The notes beneath the pieces are model-generated. The model ran no database searches. It saw nothing but the letters and a program-made list of their open reading frames with translations, and had not been told where the DNA came from. From CAZKRL01 sp964555295 (GTDB lineage: Bacteria; Bacteroidota; Bacteroidia; Flavobacteriales_D; Sanyastnellaceae): a stretch of 26,212 nt of DNA. Made by a program: the position numbers and the translations under genes. Position 1 is the first letter of the stretch; each line of letters begins with the position of its first letter. Below, in pieces: positions 1 through 6,937 of this stretch. The DNA lies in contig CAZKRL010000039.1 of assembly GCA_964555295.1 (NCBI GenBank), positions 1-26,212 on the forward strand, written 5' to 3'.

Positions 1-105
1 AGGCGCAAACCATTCTTCAAGTCCGCTCGGAGTAGACATACAATTGTAGAGTATGTGCGCAGAGGTCTTTAAGAGGTATTCTATTTCTATAGCAACTTTG
101 GACAT
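1..105 (-). CDS. START-like domain protein, 5' end only
   Basis: The first 35 codons read from an ATG at position 105 towards the left edge; the gene continues outside the window. The peptide begins MSKVAIEIEYLLKTSAHILY and continues with a CMSTPSGLEEWFA stretch. That pattern (a short beta strand, then 'ILYN-x-(M/L)STPSGLxEWFA') is the N-terminus of the START-like (SRPBCC-fold) proteins common in Bacteroidota, small proteins with a hydrophobic ligand cavity and no established ligand. A good promoter lies just upstream at 125-154, giving a very short leader, which supports this start. Family recognition is from memory of the N-terminal motif only; the rest of the domain cannot be seen. Confidence 0.75.
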   Translation of the reverse strand, partial: MSKVAIEIEYLLKTSAHILYNCMSTPSGLEEWFAP

Positions 106-124
106 ACTCGAGGTTTAGGTAATG

Positions 125-154
125 CAAGGATAACCCATTTCAGTCAATTGCAAA
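125..154 (-). promoter_or_regulatory. Promoter of the START-like gene
   Basis: On the minus strand, TTTG (151-154) is followed after 18 bp by TATCCTTG (125-132), one mismatch from the Bacteroidota consensus TTTG / TAnnTTTG. It lies about 20 bp upstream of the ATG at 105. Spacing equals that of the tRNA and RRM promoters in this window. Confidence 0.55.
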
Positions 155-168
155 TTAGTAAATTGAAT

Positions 169-198
169 TTTGGGACGTCATCAACCTCTCTATATTTG
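169..198 (+). promoter_or_regulatory. Promoter of tRNA-Met
   Basis: TTTG (169-172), an 18-bp spacer and TATATTTG (191-198) match the Bacteroidota -33/-7 consensus exactly. Transcription would begin about 10 bp before the mature tRNA 5' end at 215. Confidence 0.75.
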
Positions 199-214
199 CG
201 GCCGCTATTTTTTT

Positions 215-288
215 GGCGGGGTAGCTCAGCTGGTTAGAGCGCATGATTCATAATCATGAGGTCGGGGGATCGTGCCCCCCTCCCGCTA
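215..288 (+). tRNA. tRNA-Met (anticodon CAT), probably the elongator
   Basis: The sequence folds as a full cloverleaf: acceptor 215-221 with 281-287, D stem GCTC/GAGC (224-227, 237-240), anticodon stem CATGA/TCATG (242-246, 254-258) around loop TTCATAA with anticodon CAT, and T stem GGGGG/CCCCC (264-268, 276-280). It lacks the three consecutive G-C pairs below the anticodon expected of an initiator, so elongator Met is favoured; a lysidine-modified tRNA-Ile cannot be fully excluded. CCA is not encoded (ACA follows). The T loop reads ATCGTGC instead of the usual TTCRANY, swapping the T54-A58 pair to A54-T58. Confidence 0.93.
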
Positions 289-305
289 CAGATAAAATCA
301 AACAA

Positions 306-335
306 AAAAGGTGGCCTATGCCACCTTTTGATTTT
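306..335. terminator. Bidirectional intrinsic terminator
   Basis: A perfect 10-bp stem (306-315 with 320-329, AAAAGGTGGC / GCCACCTTTT) with a 4-base loop is followed by a T-rich run on the plus strand and A-rich DNA on the other side. It lies between the tRNA end (288) and the convergent RRM gene (stop at 350), so it can stop transcription from both sides. Confidence 0.85.
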
Positions 336-349
336 TCAAGAAGTTGAAA

Positions 350-688
350 TCAATCTTCACGATCGTAACGAGGACGGAAACCGCCTTCACGACGACCACC
401 TCCACCTCCGTATCCGCCGCCTCTTGGACGGTCATTTGAGCGAGCTGGGCGGTCTTCCGCTTGTTTGACATTGATTTTGCGACCTCCAACGTCGGATTGG
501 TCGAGTTGTGCAATCGCATTGCGCGCTTCTTCTTCGGATTCCATTTCTACGAATCCAAATCCACGCGAACGGCCGGTAGCACGATCTGTGATAACCTTGG
601 CTGATGCCACAGCACCAAACCTTGAGAAAACTTGAGAGAGCTCATCGCTCGACATGCTGTAATTCAGCCCTGAAACAAAAATGTTCAT
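350..688 (-). CDS. Glycine-rich RRM RNA-binding protein
   Basis: This 112-residue protein is one RNA recognition motif plus a disordered tail. RNP2 is IFVSGL (residues 3-8) and RNP1 is RGFGFVEM (42-49), both with the aromatic residues that stack on RNA bases. From about residue 80 the tail is rich in Arg and Gly (PRGGGYGGGGGRREGG), which usually adds non-specific RNA affinity. Small single-RRM proteins of this kind in Bacteroidota and cyanobacteria are RNA chaperones, often cold-responsive. The gene stands alone between a strong terminator and a well-matched promoter at 790-819; the resulting leader of roughly 95 bases fits post-transcriptional control, though no defined element is visible. 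Product class is certain; RNA targets are unknown. Confidence 0.95.
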   Translation of the reverse strand: MNIFVSGLNYSMSSDELSQVFSRFGAVASAKVITDRATGRSRGFGFVEMESEEEARNAIAQLDQSDVGGRKINVKQAEDRPARSNDRPRGGGYGGGGGRREGGFRPRYDRED

Positions 689-789
689 TGAATAAAAGAG
701 TTAAATAATAATTTTTTAAACCACCACTACACTCAACAAAACTTTCAGGGCAAACCGAAAACGCAGTGTTGAATAAGAAGAAGTCACGC

Positions 790-819
790 CAAAAGTAAAC
801 GAAATTCTCGCATTTCAAA
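790..819 (-). promoter_or_regulatory. Promoter of the RRM gene
   Basis: On the minus strand, TTTG (816-819), 18 bp, then TACTTTTG (790-797) fits the TTTG / TAnnTTTG consensus without mismatch. It predicts a 5' leader of about 95 bases before the ATG at 688. Confidence 0.7.
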
Positions 820-832
820 ATTTCATTACGCT

Positions 833-1657
833 TTATTGAATCTCAATTTCAACTTCATACCCGGAATGTGCGCGCAGATTAAGAACCTCACCAGAGTCAA
901 AAATGAAGTATTGACCTTTGATGCCTGCAAGCGTACCAGCCACAAGGGGCGTGCGATCTAACTTTATTGAGGAGATCTTTTTTGGTGTCCTCGCAATGGG
1001 ATAAATGATATGAGTTACATGGTCATCATCGGACAAAAACATAGCCAAATCTTCTTGCATCAAATTTTCAATTCGTGATTTTTGCTTCAGTAACTCGGTC
1101 GTGTCTTGAACATCGCTTTTGATCATCGCTTGCCATGAGGTCTTATCTGCTATGAAGTCTTTCAAAAAAACTTCAATTTGTCCAGCAAGCTGTCTGTATG
1201 GTGTTTCAGCTAAAACGATTGCGGCACAAGCGCCTTGATCAATCCATCGGGTAATCCTATTTTCACTGCGCGTTACTCCGACCTTTACCTTGTCAGTATA
1301 GGATAAATACACAATATGATCACAGTTATGATATTTCATCTCCCACTCAAAATCACGCAACGCCACACCTTCATGAATCCTGCTCAATTCTGGATTGATC
1401 ACACTTGGAGCCGCGGCCGGAGACGTGAGCCACGCATCATAGCATAAGCCCTCGCCGTATGTCTTCTTGATGTCTTTTCCGGTTTCAATACAATTGATTT
1501 TTCCGGTAAAGCGTATGGTAATGTAGCTGTCAACCAATGGATTTATCGTCACCCCTCCTTGTTTCTCAAGATTCGAAAACAGGGGCAGTGAATACTCTGC
1601 CATTCCTTTAGAGCTGAGATGTGCCGCCATCTTTCGCAGGTGTGTGCGATATTTCAT
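833..1657 (-). CDS. DUF2797 domain protein
   Basis: A 274-residue soluble protein without signal peptide. The middle part (about residues 95-160: Y-x-N-C-D-H-x-V-Y-L-S-Y-T-D-K-x-K-V-G-V-T) resembles the DUF2797 family, whose members carry a GIY-YIG-like 'hYLsytdk.KVGvTR' strand-turn. Function is unknown; no pathway is claimed. Scattered Cys and His (CDH at about 115-117, C near 145) could bind metal, but I cannot show that. It is divergent from the thioredoxin-like gene at 1703, with 45 bp between the two starts. The lone gene stops shortly before the RRM promoter. Confidence 0.8.
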   Translation of the reverse strand: MKYRTHLRKMAAHLSSKGMAEYSLPLFSNLEKQGGVTINPLVDSYITIRFTGKINCIETGKDIKKTYGEGLCYDAWLTSPAAAPSVINPELSRIHEGVALRDFEWEMKYHNCDHIVYLSYTDKVKVGVTRSENRITRWIDQGACAAIVLAETPYRQLAGQIEVFLKDFIADKTSWQAMIKSDVQDTTELLKQKSRIENLMQEDLAMFLSDDDHVTHIIYPIARTPKKISSIKLDRTPLVAGTLAGIKGQYFIFDSGEVLNLRAHSGYEVEIEIQ

Positions 1658-1702
1658 TACTGTGTTATATTGATTAGATACTTTTGCGAAGATTAGGAAA
1701 AC

Positions 1703-2299
1703 ATGTATATCGAGTCTGAAAAACTTTATTCACCCCTGCACTACACTGAGTATGTCTGCCTGCTCGAAGAAGAGAATATCCATAAGCTACCGGTGCATTT
1801 GCAAGATTACACACGTTTGAACGCAAGGCGAATGCAGCGTTGGGAAAAAACCTATCACCCTTCAATTCAGGCCCAAGAAGCCGCTAATTCCAATCACGCA
1901 GTTCGTCATGCATTTATCATCACTGAACCATGGTGCGGCGATGCAGCCCACTGTATTCCCGCTATTCAAAAACTTCTGTCAGTCACCAATGAAATTTCTT
2001 CTGTCGTATATATTCTCAGGGATATTAATCTCGAGGTAATGGACAGGTTTCTAACGAATGGTAAGCGTTCTATACCTATTCTCATACTAACTGATGAAAA
2101 GCTCCATGTTTTAGCCACATGGGGGCCACGACCTGCGGCGTCACAGAGAATCGTTGATGCCGCGAAAACAGAAAATGGCGACACGGGTAATTGGAAGGAA
2201 GAGTTACAACTGTGGTACAATCACAACAGACAGCAGGACCTCGAAACAGAATACATTGAGGTTTTGACTCGTTGTAACCGCGATTCAAAGAATTGTTAA
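1703..2299 (+). CDS. Thioredoxin-fold protein (Thioredoxin_9-like)
   Basis: This 198-residue cytoplasmic protein has a thioredoxin-like core beginning near residue 68. Instead of the usual WCxxC the active site reads W77-C78-G79-D80-A-A-H-C84, so the first Cys is kept and the second lies six residues on. That is the pattern of the Thioredoxin_9 group in Bacteroidota, whose function is not established. The later segment with RSIPILILTDEKL holds the cis-proline loop. A -7 box TACTTTTG at 1679-1686 sits 16 bp upstream of the start, but the matching -33 box is poor. It precedes a second, exported thioredoxin-family gene by about 70 bp; co-transcription is possible. Confidence 0.85.
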   Translation: MYIESEKLYSPLHYTEYVCLLEEENIHKLPVHLQDYTRLNARRMQRWEKTYHPSIQAQEAANSNHAVRHAFIITEPWCGDAAHCIPAIQKLLSVTNEISSVVYILRDINLEVMDRFLTNGKRSIPILILTDEKLHVLATWGPRPAASQRIVDAAKTENGDTGNWKEELQLWYNHNRQQDLETEYIEVLTRCNRDSKNC

Positions 2300-2366
2300 A
2301 CTCGAACGGTTAAACTGGCTTGAGAGGCAGATTCGCACATTGAATTTTTATTGCTTTCAAGAAATT

Positions 2367-3929
2367 ATGAAGAAGAAATTGAAAAATGTAGCCATTGCAG
2401 TGTGGTTGTTAACATTCCCGGCTTTGGGCTCATTTGCCCAGACAAATTATTCCATCAGTGGTACGATCAAGGATTTGCAGGACACGATTATTTTTCTTGC
2501 CAACTATTACGGCAATAAACTCTATTACAATGATACCGCTGCGGTTGACTCTAAGGGGCGGTTCTCATTCCCAGGTAAGCCATTCAAAGAGTGCGGGAAA
2601 TACTCGATAGTCATGCCCGACAACAACCGGTTTGATTTTGTTGCCGCGGATGAAAATATTGTGTTTGAATTTACCAGGGATTGCAGTATCGCTAACCTCA
2701 AAGTGAAGGAGTCGGTGAATAATAAAATTTTCTTTGACTATGTTAAGTATATCAGTGATAAAATGTCGGCACGAAAGCCATTGGATGCAGCGCTTGCTGA
2801 TAGCACACTGACGGATGAGGCGAAAAAGCCTTTCAGGGAACAAATGGTTAAACTGAACGATGAGGTCATGGATTATCAGAAGGAATTAATCAAGAGAAAT
2901 CCGGACTTGCTTGTTAGCAAACTGCTCAAAATGTCTATGGACGTTGAGGTGCCCGAAGCTCCGGCCGACTCATCAGCCGAAGGGAAGCGCACATGGGGTT
3001 ATTATTACTTCCGAAATCACTACTTCGACAATCTTGATCTCACAGATCCAAGGATGATTCGCGACCAGGCCTACCATCGTTTGATCGAACGTTACATCAA
3101 GGAGACACTCCCTCAAATGGCCGACACGATGATGAAGGAGGCGGATGCACTCATTTCAAAGCTGGGGTCTAATGAAGACGGCTATAAATACATTGTCCAT
3201 CAATTTACTTACCATTTCGAAACCGGTAAAATCATGTGTCTCGACAAAGGGTTCGTGCATATGATTGATAAGTATTATACGCCCGAGAAATGCACATGGA
3301 TGAAACGTGAAAAACTGGATGAGATGAAGAAGGCGGCAGATGATAAGCGCCATTGTTTGTGCGATGTTATCGGCCAAAACATTATCCTTCCCGACTCTTC
3401 TGATCGATGGAAATCCATGTATGATTTGAGATCGAAATACACCTTGTTGGTAATATGGGAGTCTTCGTGTGGGCACTGCAAGAAGGAGGTCCCGAAACTG
3501 AATGAGCTATACAAACGATGGAAGTCAAAAGGATTAGAGGTATATGCTGTGCACAATAATTTGGAGGTGGACAAATGGAAGAAATTCATTCGAGAAGAAG
3601 GTTTGGAGTTTGTGAATGTTTGCCGCAACCAGTTCATTATGAATCAGGATTCAGCGACGAAACTCATTTATGGTGGAGTTACGACACTACCCAGTTTGAA
3701 TTTCCATCAGTACTGGGATGTGAATAGCACTCCGAAAGTTTATCTGATGGATAAAGAACACAAAATCATTGCCAAAGGAATTGGTCATGAGCAACTAGAG
3801 GAAATTTTGGATCGGCTGGAATCTGGCAACAAAGAACTTGGACCGATGAAGGAAACTAAGTTCGAAGACGAGAGACCTCAACCGAACAAGAGCAATAAGT
3901 CTCAGCAATTGAAGACCAACAAGAAATAA
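2367..3929 (+). CDS. Exported TlpA-like thiol oxidoreductase with DUF4369/DUF5106-type regions
   Basis: I start at the ATG at 2367 (MKKKLKNVAIAVWLL, a typical signal peptide ending FAQ at residues 23-25) rather than an in-frame ATG nine codons earlier that would spoil it. Mature parts: a DUF4369-like beta domain (about 27-115, 'SISGTIKDLQDTIIFLANYYG'-type opening), a helical DUF5106-like middle (about 120-340), and a TlpA/AhpC-type thioredoxin domain with CGHC at 368-371. The C-terminus (from about 490) is charged and disordered. Such proteins act in the periplasm or at the outer membrane on disulphides; the substrate is unknown. Its 520-residue length is normal for this Bacteroidota architecture. 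It follows another thioredoxin-fold gene. Confidence 0.9.
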   Translation: MKKKLKNVAIAVWLLTFPALGSFAQTNYSISGTIKDLQDTIIFLANYYGNKLYYNDTAAVDSKGRFSFPGKPFKECGKYSIVMPDNNRFDFVAADENIVFEFTRDCSIANLKVKESVNNKIFFDYVKYISDKMSARKPLDAALADSTLTDEAKKPFREQMVKLNDEVMDYQKELIKRNPDLLVSKLLKMSMDVEVPEAPADSSAEGKRTWGYYYFRNHYFDNLDLTDPRMIRDQAYHRLIERYIKETLPQMADTMMKEADALISKLGSNEDGYKYIVHQFTYHFETGKIMCLDKGFVHMIDKYYTPEKCTWMKREKLDEMKKAADDKRHCLCDVIGQNIILPDSSDRWKSMYDLRSKYTLLVIWESSCGHCKKEVPKLNELYKRWKSKGLEVYAVHNNLEVDKWKKFIREEGLEFVNVCRNQFIMNQDSATKLIYGGVTTLPSLNFHQYWDVNSTPKVYLMDKEHKIIAKGIGHEQLEEILDRLESGNKELGPMKETKFEDERPQPNKSNKSQQLKTNKK

Positions 3930-3961
3930 CGAGGGATGAAGGAAGGAACTTAAAACAAGTT

Positions 3962-4399
3962 CTATCGCAGTTTGAAGTAAAGTCGAGTTACGAATATGCC
4001 GTTACCGTCGTACTTCCCCGCGTCTGACTCAACACCACTTGTTACGAATGCTAAATCATAACCCTGAGAATGCATTTCATTGAGCTTTGACATGATTACG
4101 GCATCGTTCGAGGCGATATTTTGGAAGTTAATCCCAACAAGACTGAAGAAATTCAACATTTTGGTTTCACGTAGTCCGTCAATCTTAACGTCTGAACGAT
4201 CCACGTCAGATTGCTTGGTGTCTTTCCCCTCTGAGCGCGTGGTCGTGAATGTATTATAATCTACCTGTGAAGTTGCCTCAATCATGCGAGACCGACCAAT
4301 CCCCCCGGGAAGAATGGACTCGATAATGGTTACCACCTTGTATTGTGAAAAACCGATTTGGCCGGTTAGTAGTAGAATAAAAGTGATGAGTTGTTTCAT
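3962..4399 (-). CDS. Small secreted protein of unknown function
   Basis: A 145-residue protein with a clear signal peptide (MKQLITFILLLTGQIGFSQ, cleavage after about residue 19). The mature part is about 125 residues, polar, without Cys. I recognise no family. The C-terminal third ('FVTSGVESDAGKYDGNGIFVTRLYFKLR') looks like beta strands, and the preceding segment ('MSKLNEMHSQGYDLAFVTSG') resembles the 'LN.l...GW.lv..' fold of small Bacteroidota secreted proteins, a loose impression only. It is convergent with the TlpA-like gene (32 bp between) and lies just outside the left copy of the porX repeat, so it may be the native downstream neighbour of porX. Confidence 0.75.
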   Translation of the reverse strand: MKQLITFILLLTGQIGFSQYKVVTIIESILPGGIGRSRMIEATSQVDYNTFTTTRSEGKDTKQSDVDRSDVKIDGLRETKMLNFFSLVGINFQNIASNDAVIMSKLNEMHSQGYDLAFVTSGVESDAGKYDGNGIFVTRLYFKLR

Positions 4400-4485
4400 A
4401 GATGATGATTAATGGTTTGAATGTTCGTTATTAGCTGATTTGGCAATATTAAATAACTAGATATCTTCAGCGATCCCTCCGGCGC

Positions 4486-4719
4486 TTATTTAACGCGCAT
4501 CACCGATACTGGAATCATCACTTCTTCCATTGATATACCCCCGTGTTGAAAGGTGTTTTCATAGAAGTGTACGAATTGGTTATAGTTGTTGGGATACACA
4601 AAGAAATCATCTGACTCTGCAAAGATGAAGGTCGAGGAAAGTCCGGATTTAGATAAGTAGATGTCGGCAGGATTGCGCACCTCAAACACTTCTTTCGCAT
4701 TGTAATTCAGATTGCGGCC
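4486..4719. repeat. 234-bp perfect direct repeat, left copy
   Basis: Identical over 234 bp to 10453-10686 (constant offset 5967), checked base by base. The left edge is exactly the porX stop codon; the flanks differ (ggcgc here, aattt there). The right edge abuts an 11-bp palindrome, CCAATAATTGG (4719-4729). Confidence 0.97.
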
Positions 4720-4790
4720 CAATAATTGGCGTAAGTTGGTGTTTCAGCGGCTAAGCATAATGAGTTATTTGTATTCTCGGCACTTAGATT
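4486..4790 (-). pseudogene. Decayed 3' remnant of porX
   Basis: Positions 4486-4719 equal the last 77 codons plus stop of intact porX base for base. Upstream of that, 4720-4728 is replaced (2 of 9 bases match), then 4729-4740 again matches porX 12/12 in the same register; a 6-bp gap and about 185 missing bases follow. Beyond these, short homologous blocks continue in order: TTTCAG (4742-4747), an 11-mer (4749-4759, equal to 10917-10927), and TTGTAT (4769-4774) at the same 9-bp distance as in porX. The porX frame has in-frame stops here. It cannot make a working PglZ domain: the receiver and most of the catalytic fold are absent, although the C-terminal QHGG is present. Confidence 0.85.
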
Positions 4791-5044
4791 AGTAAATGTT
4801 GAATTGGTTGGGGCCGAAAAAATAGACAGGATCTCATCGTATTGAAGTAATCCCAGACATTCATAGCGAATTCTATACACTGCGCATGTATTTGAATTGT
4901 GCGTCTGTAGGATTTGTGTCGAAAGTCTGTGATTGAGAGTGTCCTTATTCGATGTTGAAAATCAAAATACCGCTCCACAGCAACGAAGGTTAAAAATAAT
5001 TTCAAATAATCGGGAAATAATTTTTTATTCGTATTATTATATTG

Positions 5045-5052
5045 TATGTTTG
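5045..5052 (+). promoter_or_regulatory. Candidate -7 box of the island operon
   Basis: TATGTTTG matches TAnnTTTG. At the 18-bp spacing seen elsewhere the -33 position (5023-5026) reads TTTT, one mismatch from TTTG. A start near 5060 would give a leader of about 105 bases containing the palindrome at 5091-5125. Confidence 0.45.
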
Positions 5053-5090
5053 TGTCATCTTATAGAGTTTCTCATATTCTTCTGGCGCAT

Positions 5091-5125
5091 TTAATTAAAA
5101 TACAATTGAATTGTATTCTAATTAA
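5091..5125. promoter_or_regulatory. 35-bp near-perfect palindrome (operator or leader hairpin)
   Basis: Arms 5091-5107 and 5109-5125 are reverse complements with one mismatch (5098/5118) around a central G at 5108; the inner AATACAATT / AATTGTATT arms are perfect. It lies 40 bp before the first island gene. No T-run follows and the stem is almost all A-T, so an operator for a dimeric repressor is likelier than a terminator. Confidence 0.6.
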
Positions 5126-5165
5126 TTATTTATTATAAATCTATAATTCATTTATTACAGAGACT

Positions 5166-5648
5166 ATGGACTATTATAATTATCTCAACAACAAGAAAAA
5201 TACGGGAAAGTTATTTGGTTTAATTCCCTACCCTGAAATAGAAGAAATTCATTTTTTTTATTTGACTTTGATCATAAGCTCAGGCCTTGTTTATATACTC
5301 CCTTTTCATATCTACATTCCTATATTATTTGGAATACTTAATATCGAATTTGCCAGCGTATATTCTCTCCGTGAGGATATAATTATACAATGCGAAGCTA
5401 TGGAGAGCTTGTTCGAAAATGATTTCAGAACTAGGGGTATTGACATCGATTTTCCGGATGATCCGTTACATATTACTAAAAGCGATAGAGATTTTATTTT
5501 TGATGACATATACTACCCAACGGTACGCAAGAAATCACTCATATCTTATAAAGTAAAAACGTTTCGAAAAGTGTTTTTCAAAATGCTTTTACTTCATGTC
5601 CCATTTATAGTCTTGTGGCATCTATTCGTCATCTCAATACTAACTTAA
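5166..5648 (+). CDS. Small membrane protein of unknown function
   Basis: This 160-residue protein has a short polar N-terminus and two closely spaced hydrophobic segments (about 30-46 and 48-66) forming a hairpin. A soluble acidic section follows (about 68-125, with FENDFRTRGIDIDFPDD and DRDFIFDDIYYP), and the last membrane segment (about 138-159) sits at the very C-terminus after a basic patch. No family is recognised. It is first in the rightward island cluster; the metalloprotease-like gene starts 11 bp after its stop, so the two are almost certainly co-transcribed and may act together at the inner membrane. Codon use is AT-rich. Confidence 0.8.
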   Translation: MDYYNYLNNKKNTGKLFGLIPYPEIEEIHFFYLTLIISSGLVYILPFHIYIPILFGILNIEFASVYSLREDIIIQCEAMESLFENDFRTRGIDIDFPDDPLHITKSDRDFIFDDIYYPTVRKKSLISYKVKTFRKVFFKMLLLHVPFIVLWHLFVISILT

Positions 5649-5659
5649 AAAAATAAATT

Positions 5660-6556
5660 ATGAAAGCTTACAGATTTAATGATTTTGAAATGAGCCGTGT
5701 AATTTGGTTAAAGAAATGTTTTGAGTCTGAAGGGTTTGATTTCTCCAGTTTTAGAAATCCTGAAGTGTATTATGCAGATTTCGCTGATCTTGATACATCT
5801 ATTAAGATTCAATCGAACACTAATAAGGATATTTCCCCAGACTATTTGGGTGTTTATCATTATCAATTGAAAAACATCGACAATGAAAAAGTGATGAGTA
5901 CAGAGTTGCCTTTTGACTGCATATCTGATGAAGGTAGCATTATTTTGTTTCAAGATAGAATAGAGGAAGTTTGTGGTAAACGTGGTTTAAATCTTATGGT
6001 GGAAAACGTGAATTTTGTAGTGCTGATGCATGAGTTGGGGCACTGGTTTACTCATTGGCCTAAGTATAGTAAATTCAATTGGCACAGAGGTTTTCATCGG
6101 CCACTAATTTTCACCAAGGAGGGTTTGGCGCAACTAATTGCCTATTGGGCCTGTGGAGATGATTTAAAATTGCTCGAAACAATGAAGTGTTTGAGCCCTC
6201 AACTTAATAATACGATTGATGACACCAATGCATATGGTGTTTACACCAGGCTTATCGGAAGGAGCATGCCAGAAATTATTCGAAAGATGGGTCAAATCAG
6301 GAAGGCATGGTTTATGACTGACGAGAAAATGCTGGAATTCTTGTTGGCGGAGGAAATTGACTTAATGAAATGGCTCGTCGTAAATAAGTATACGTTAGAA
6401 TCAGTGTCAACGTATCAGGAAATAGATTTTATTGGAATTCGTGATGATGACAATAATATGGATAGTGAGATTATGCGATATCTATTCCCCACTTCGGACT
6501 TATCTTCAGGCAATGGTTGGCTGAATCGAAGTTTGTCGACCAATTATAACAACTAA
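5660..6556 (+). CDS. Putative zinc metalloprotease (HExxH) of unknown family
   Basis: This 298-residue protein lacks a signal peptide or membrane segment. Residues 120-130 read VVLMHELGHWF: a hydrophobic helix with H124-E125-L-G-H128, the canonical HExxH zinc site. Twenty-six residues after H128 comes KEGLAQLIAYW with E154, the position and context of the third zinc ligand in gluzincins. The N-terminal half (about 1-115) and the C-terminal part with MRYLFPTSDLSSG are unfamiliar. The motif makes peptidase activity likely, but family and substrate are unknown; a non-proteolytic zinc role is possible. It lies between a membrane protein and, after a 381-bp gap, an AAA+ ATPase. The pairing of protease and ATPase suggests joint action, which is inference. 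Confidence 0.85.
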   Translation: MKAYRFNDFEMSRVIWLKKCFESEGFDFSSFRNPEVYYADFADLDTSIKIQSNTNKDISPDYLGVYHYQLKNIDNEKVMSTELPFDCISDEGSIILFQDRIEEVCGKRGLNLMVENVNFVVLMHELGHWFTHWPKYSKFNWHRGFHRPLIFTKEGLAQLIAYWACGDDLKLLETMKCLSPQLNNTIDDTNAYGVYTRLIGRSMPEIIRKMGQIRKAWFMTDEKMLEFLLAEEIDLMKWLVVNKYTLESVSTYQEIDFIGIRDDDNNMDSEIMRYLFPTSDLSSGNGWLNRSLSTNYNN

Positions 6557-6937
6557 GGCAAGGACAACGTTAACGGAAGCAGATTCTTCAAGTTACAGCG
6601 CTTTAAATTGGTCGCATATTTCTTTATATTATAAGGAAGAGTTTCATGCTCTCATTCAATGGGTTCAATCGGGAGCCTTAATGAAGAATTTATGCGATAG
6701 TTGATACTCGAAATCATTCAATGGTTTGGCAGTACTAGTGTTATTTCATATAGTAAGAATTGTAGATCGTCCTTTCACGTACTAATTCACGGTAAGGAGT
6801 AATTAAAATTTTTTTAGAGTTGATTTGTTGAAATTGCCCTACGGCGGTGTGAATGGTCACCTCGAAATATACGAATGGATCACCATAGATATTGACGCAT
6901 TGAGATTGTAATAAAATTAATTCAAAGAAATATTATT
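6557..6937. other. Gap inside the island cluster, no intact gene
   Basis: 381 bp without a credible complete gene. Two short plus-strand frames look coding-like: 6525-6704, overlapping the end of the metalloprotease gene in another frame and containing ISLYYKEEFHALIQWVQSG, and about 6810-6911 containing KLPYGGVNGHLEIYEW. Both lack good starts and may be relics or chance. No promoter box matching TAnnTTTG was found just before the ATPase gene. Confidence 0.45.

Larger units (their letters stand above)
4791..5165. other. AT-rich spacer upstream of the island operon
   Basis: No intact gene is visible. On the minus strand two overlapping frames read in a coding-like way across a one-base shift near 4875 (...DAQFKYMRSV in one, YRIRYECLGLLQYDEILSIF in the next), then run into the porX remnant; this may be a frameshifted gene relic or a very diverged porX part (compare DEILSIF with DEIFFSI in PorX). 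From about 5000 onward the DNA is strongly AT-rich and carries the promoter-like box and palindrome listed separately. Confidence 0.5.

Noticed and set aside
2340..2366. Earlier ATG for the TlpA-like gene
   Set aside because: Adds nine residues in front of an otherwise typical signal peptide.
3946..3962. Inverted repeat GAACTT / AAGTTC between convergent genes, a possible terminator
   Set aside because: Only 6 bp of weak stem and no T-run on either strand.
4486..4722. A possible small gene encoding the PorX C-terminus alone (TTG start)
   Set aside because: It is a copy of the porX 3' end without receiver or most of the PglZ fold, with decayed porX sequence and stops upstream; treated as a pseudogene fragment.
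4784..5005. A 73-codon minus-strand open frame in the spacer
   Set aside because: Composition is not protein-like and other frames of the same DNA read better; probably chance or part of a relic.
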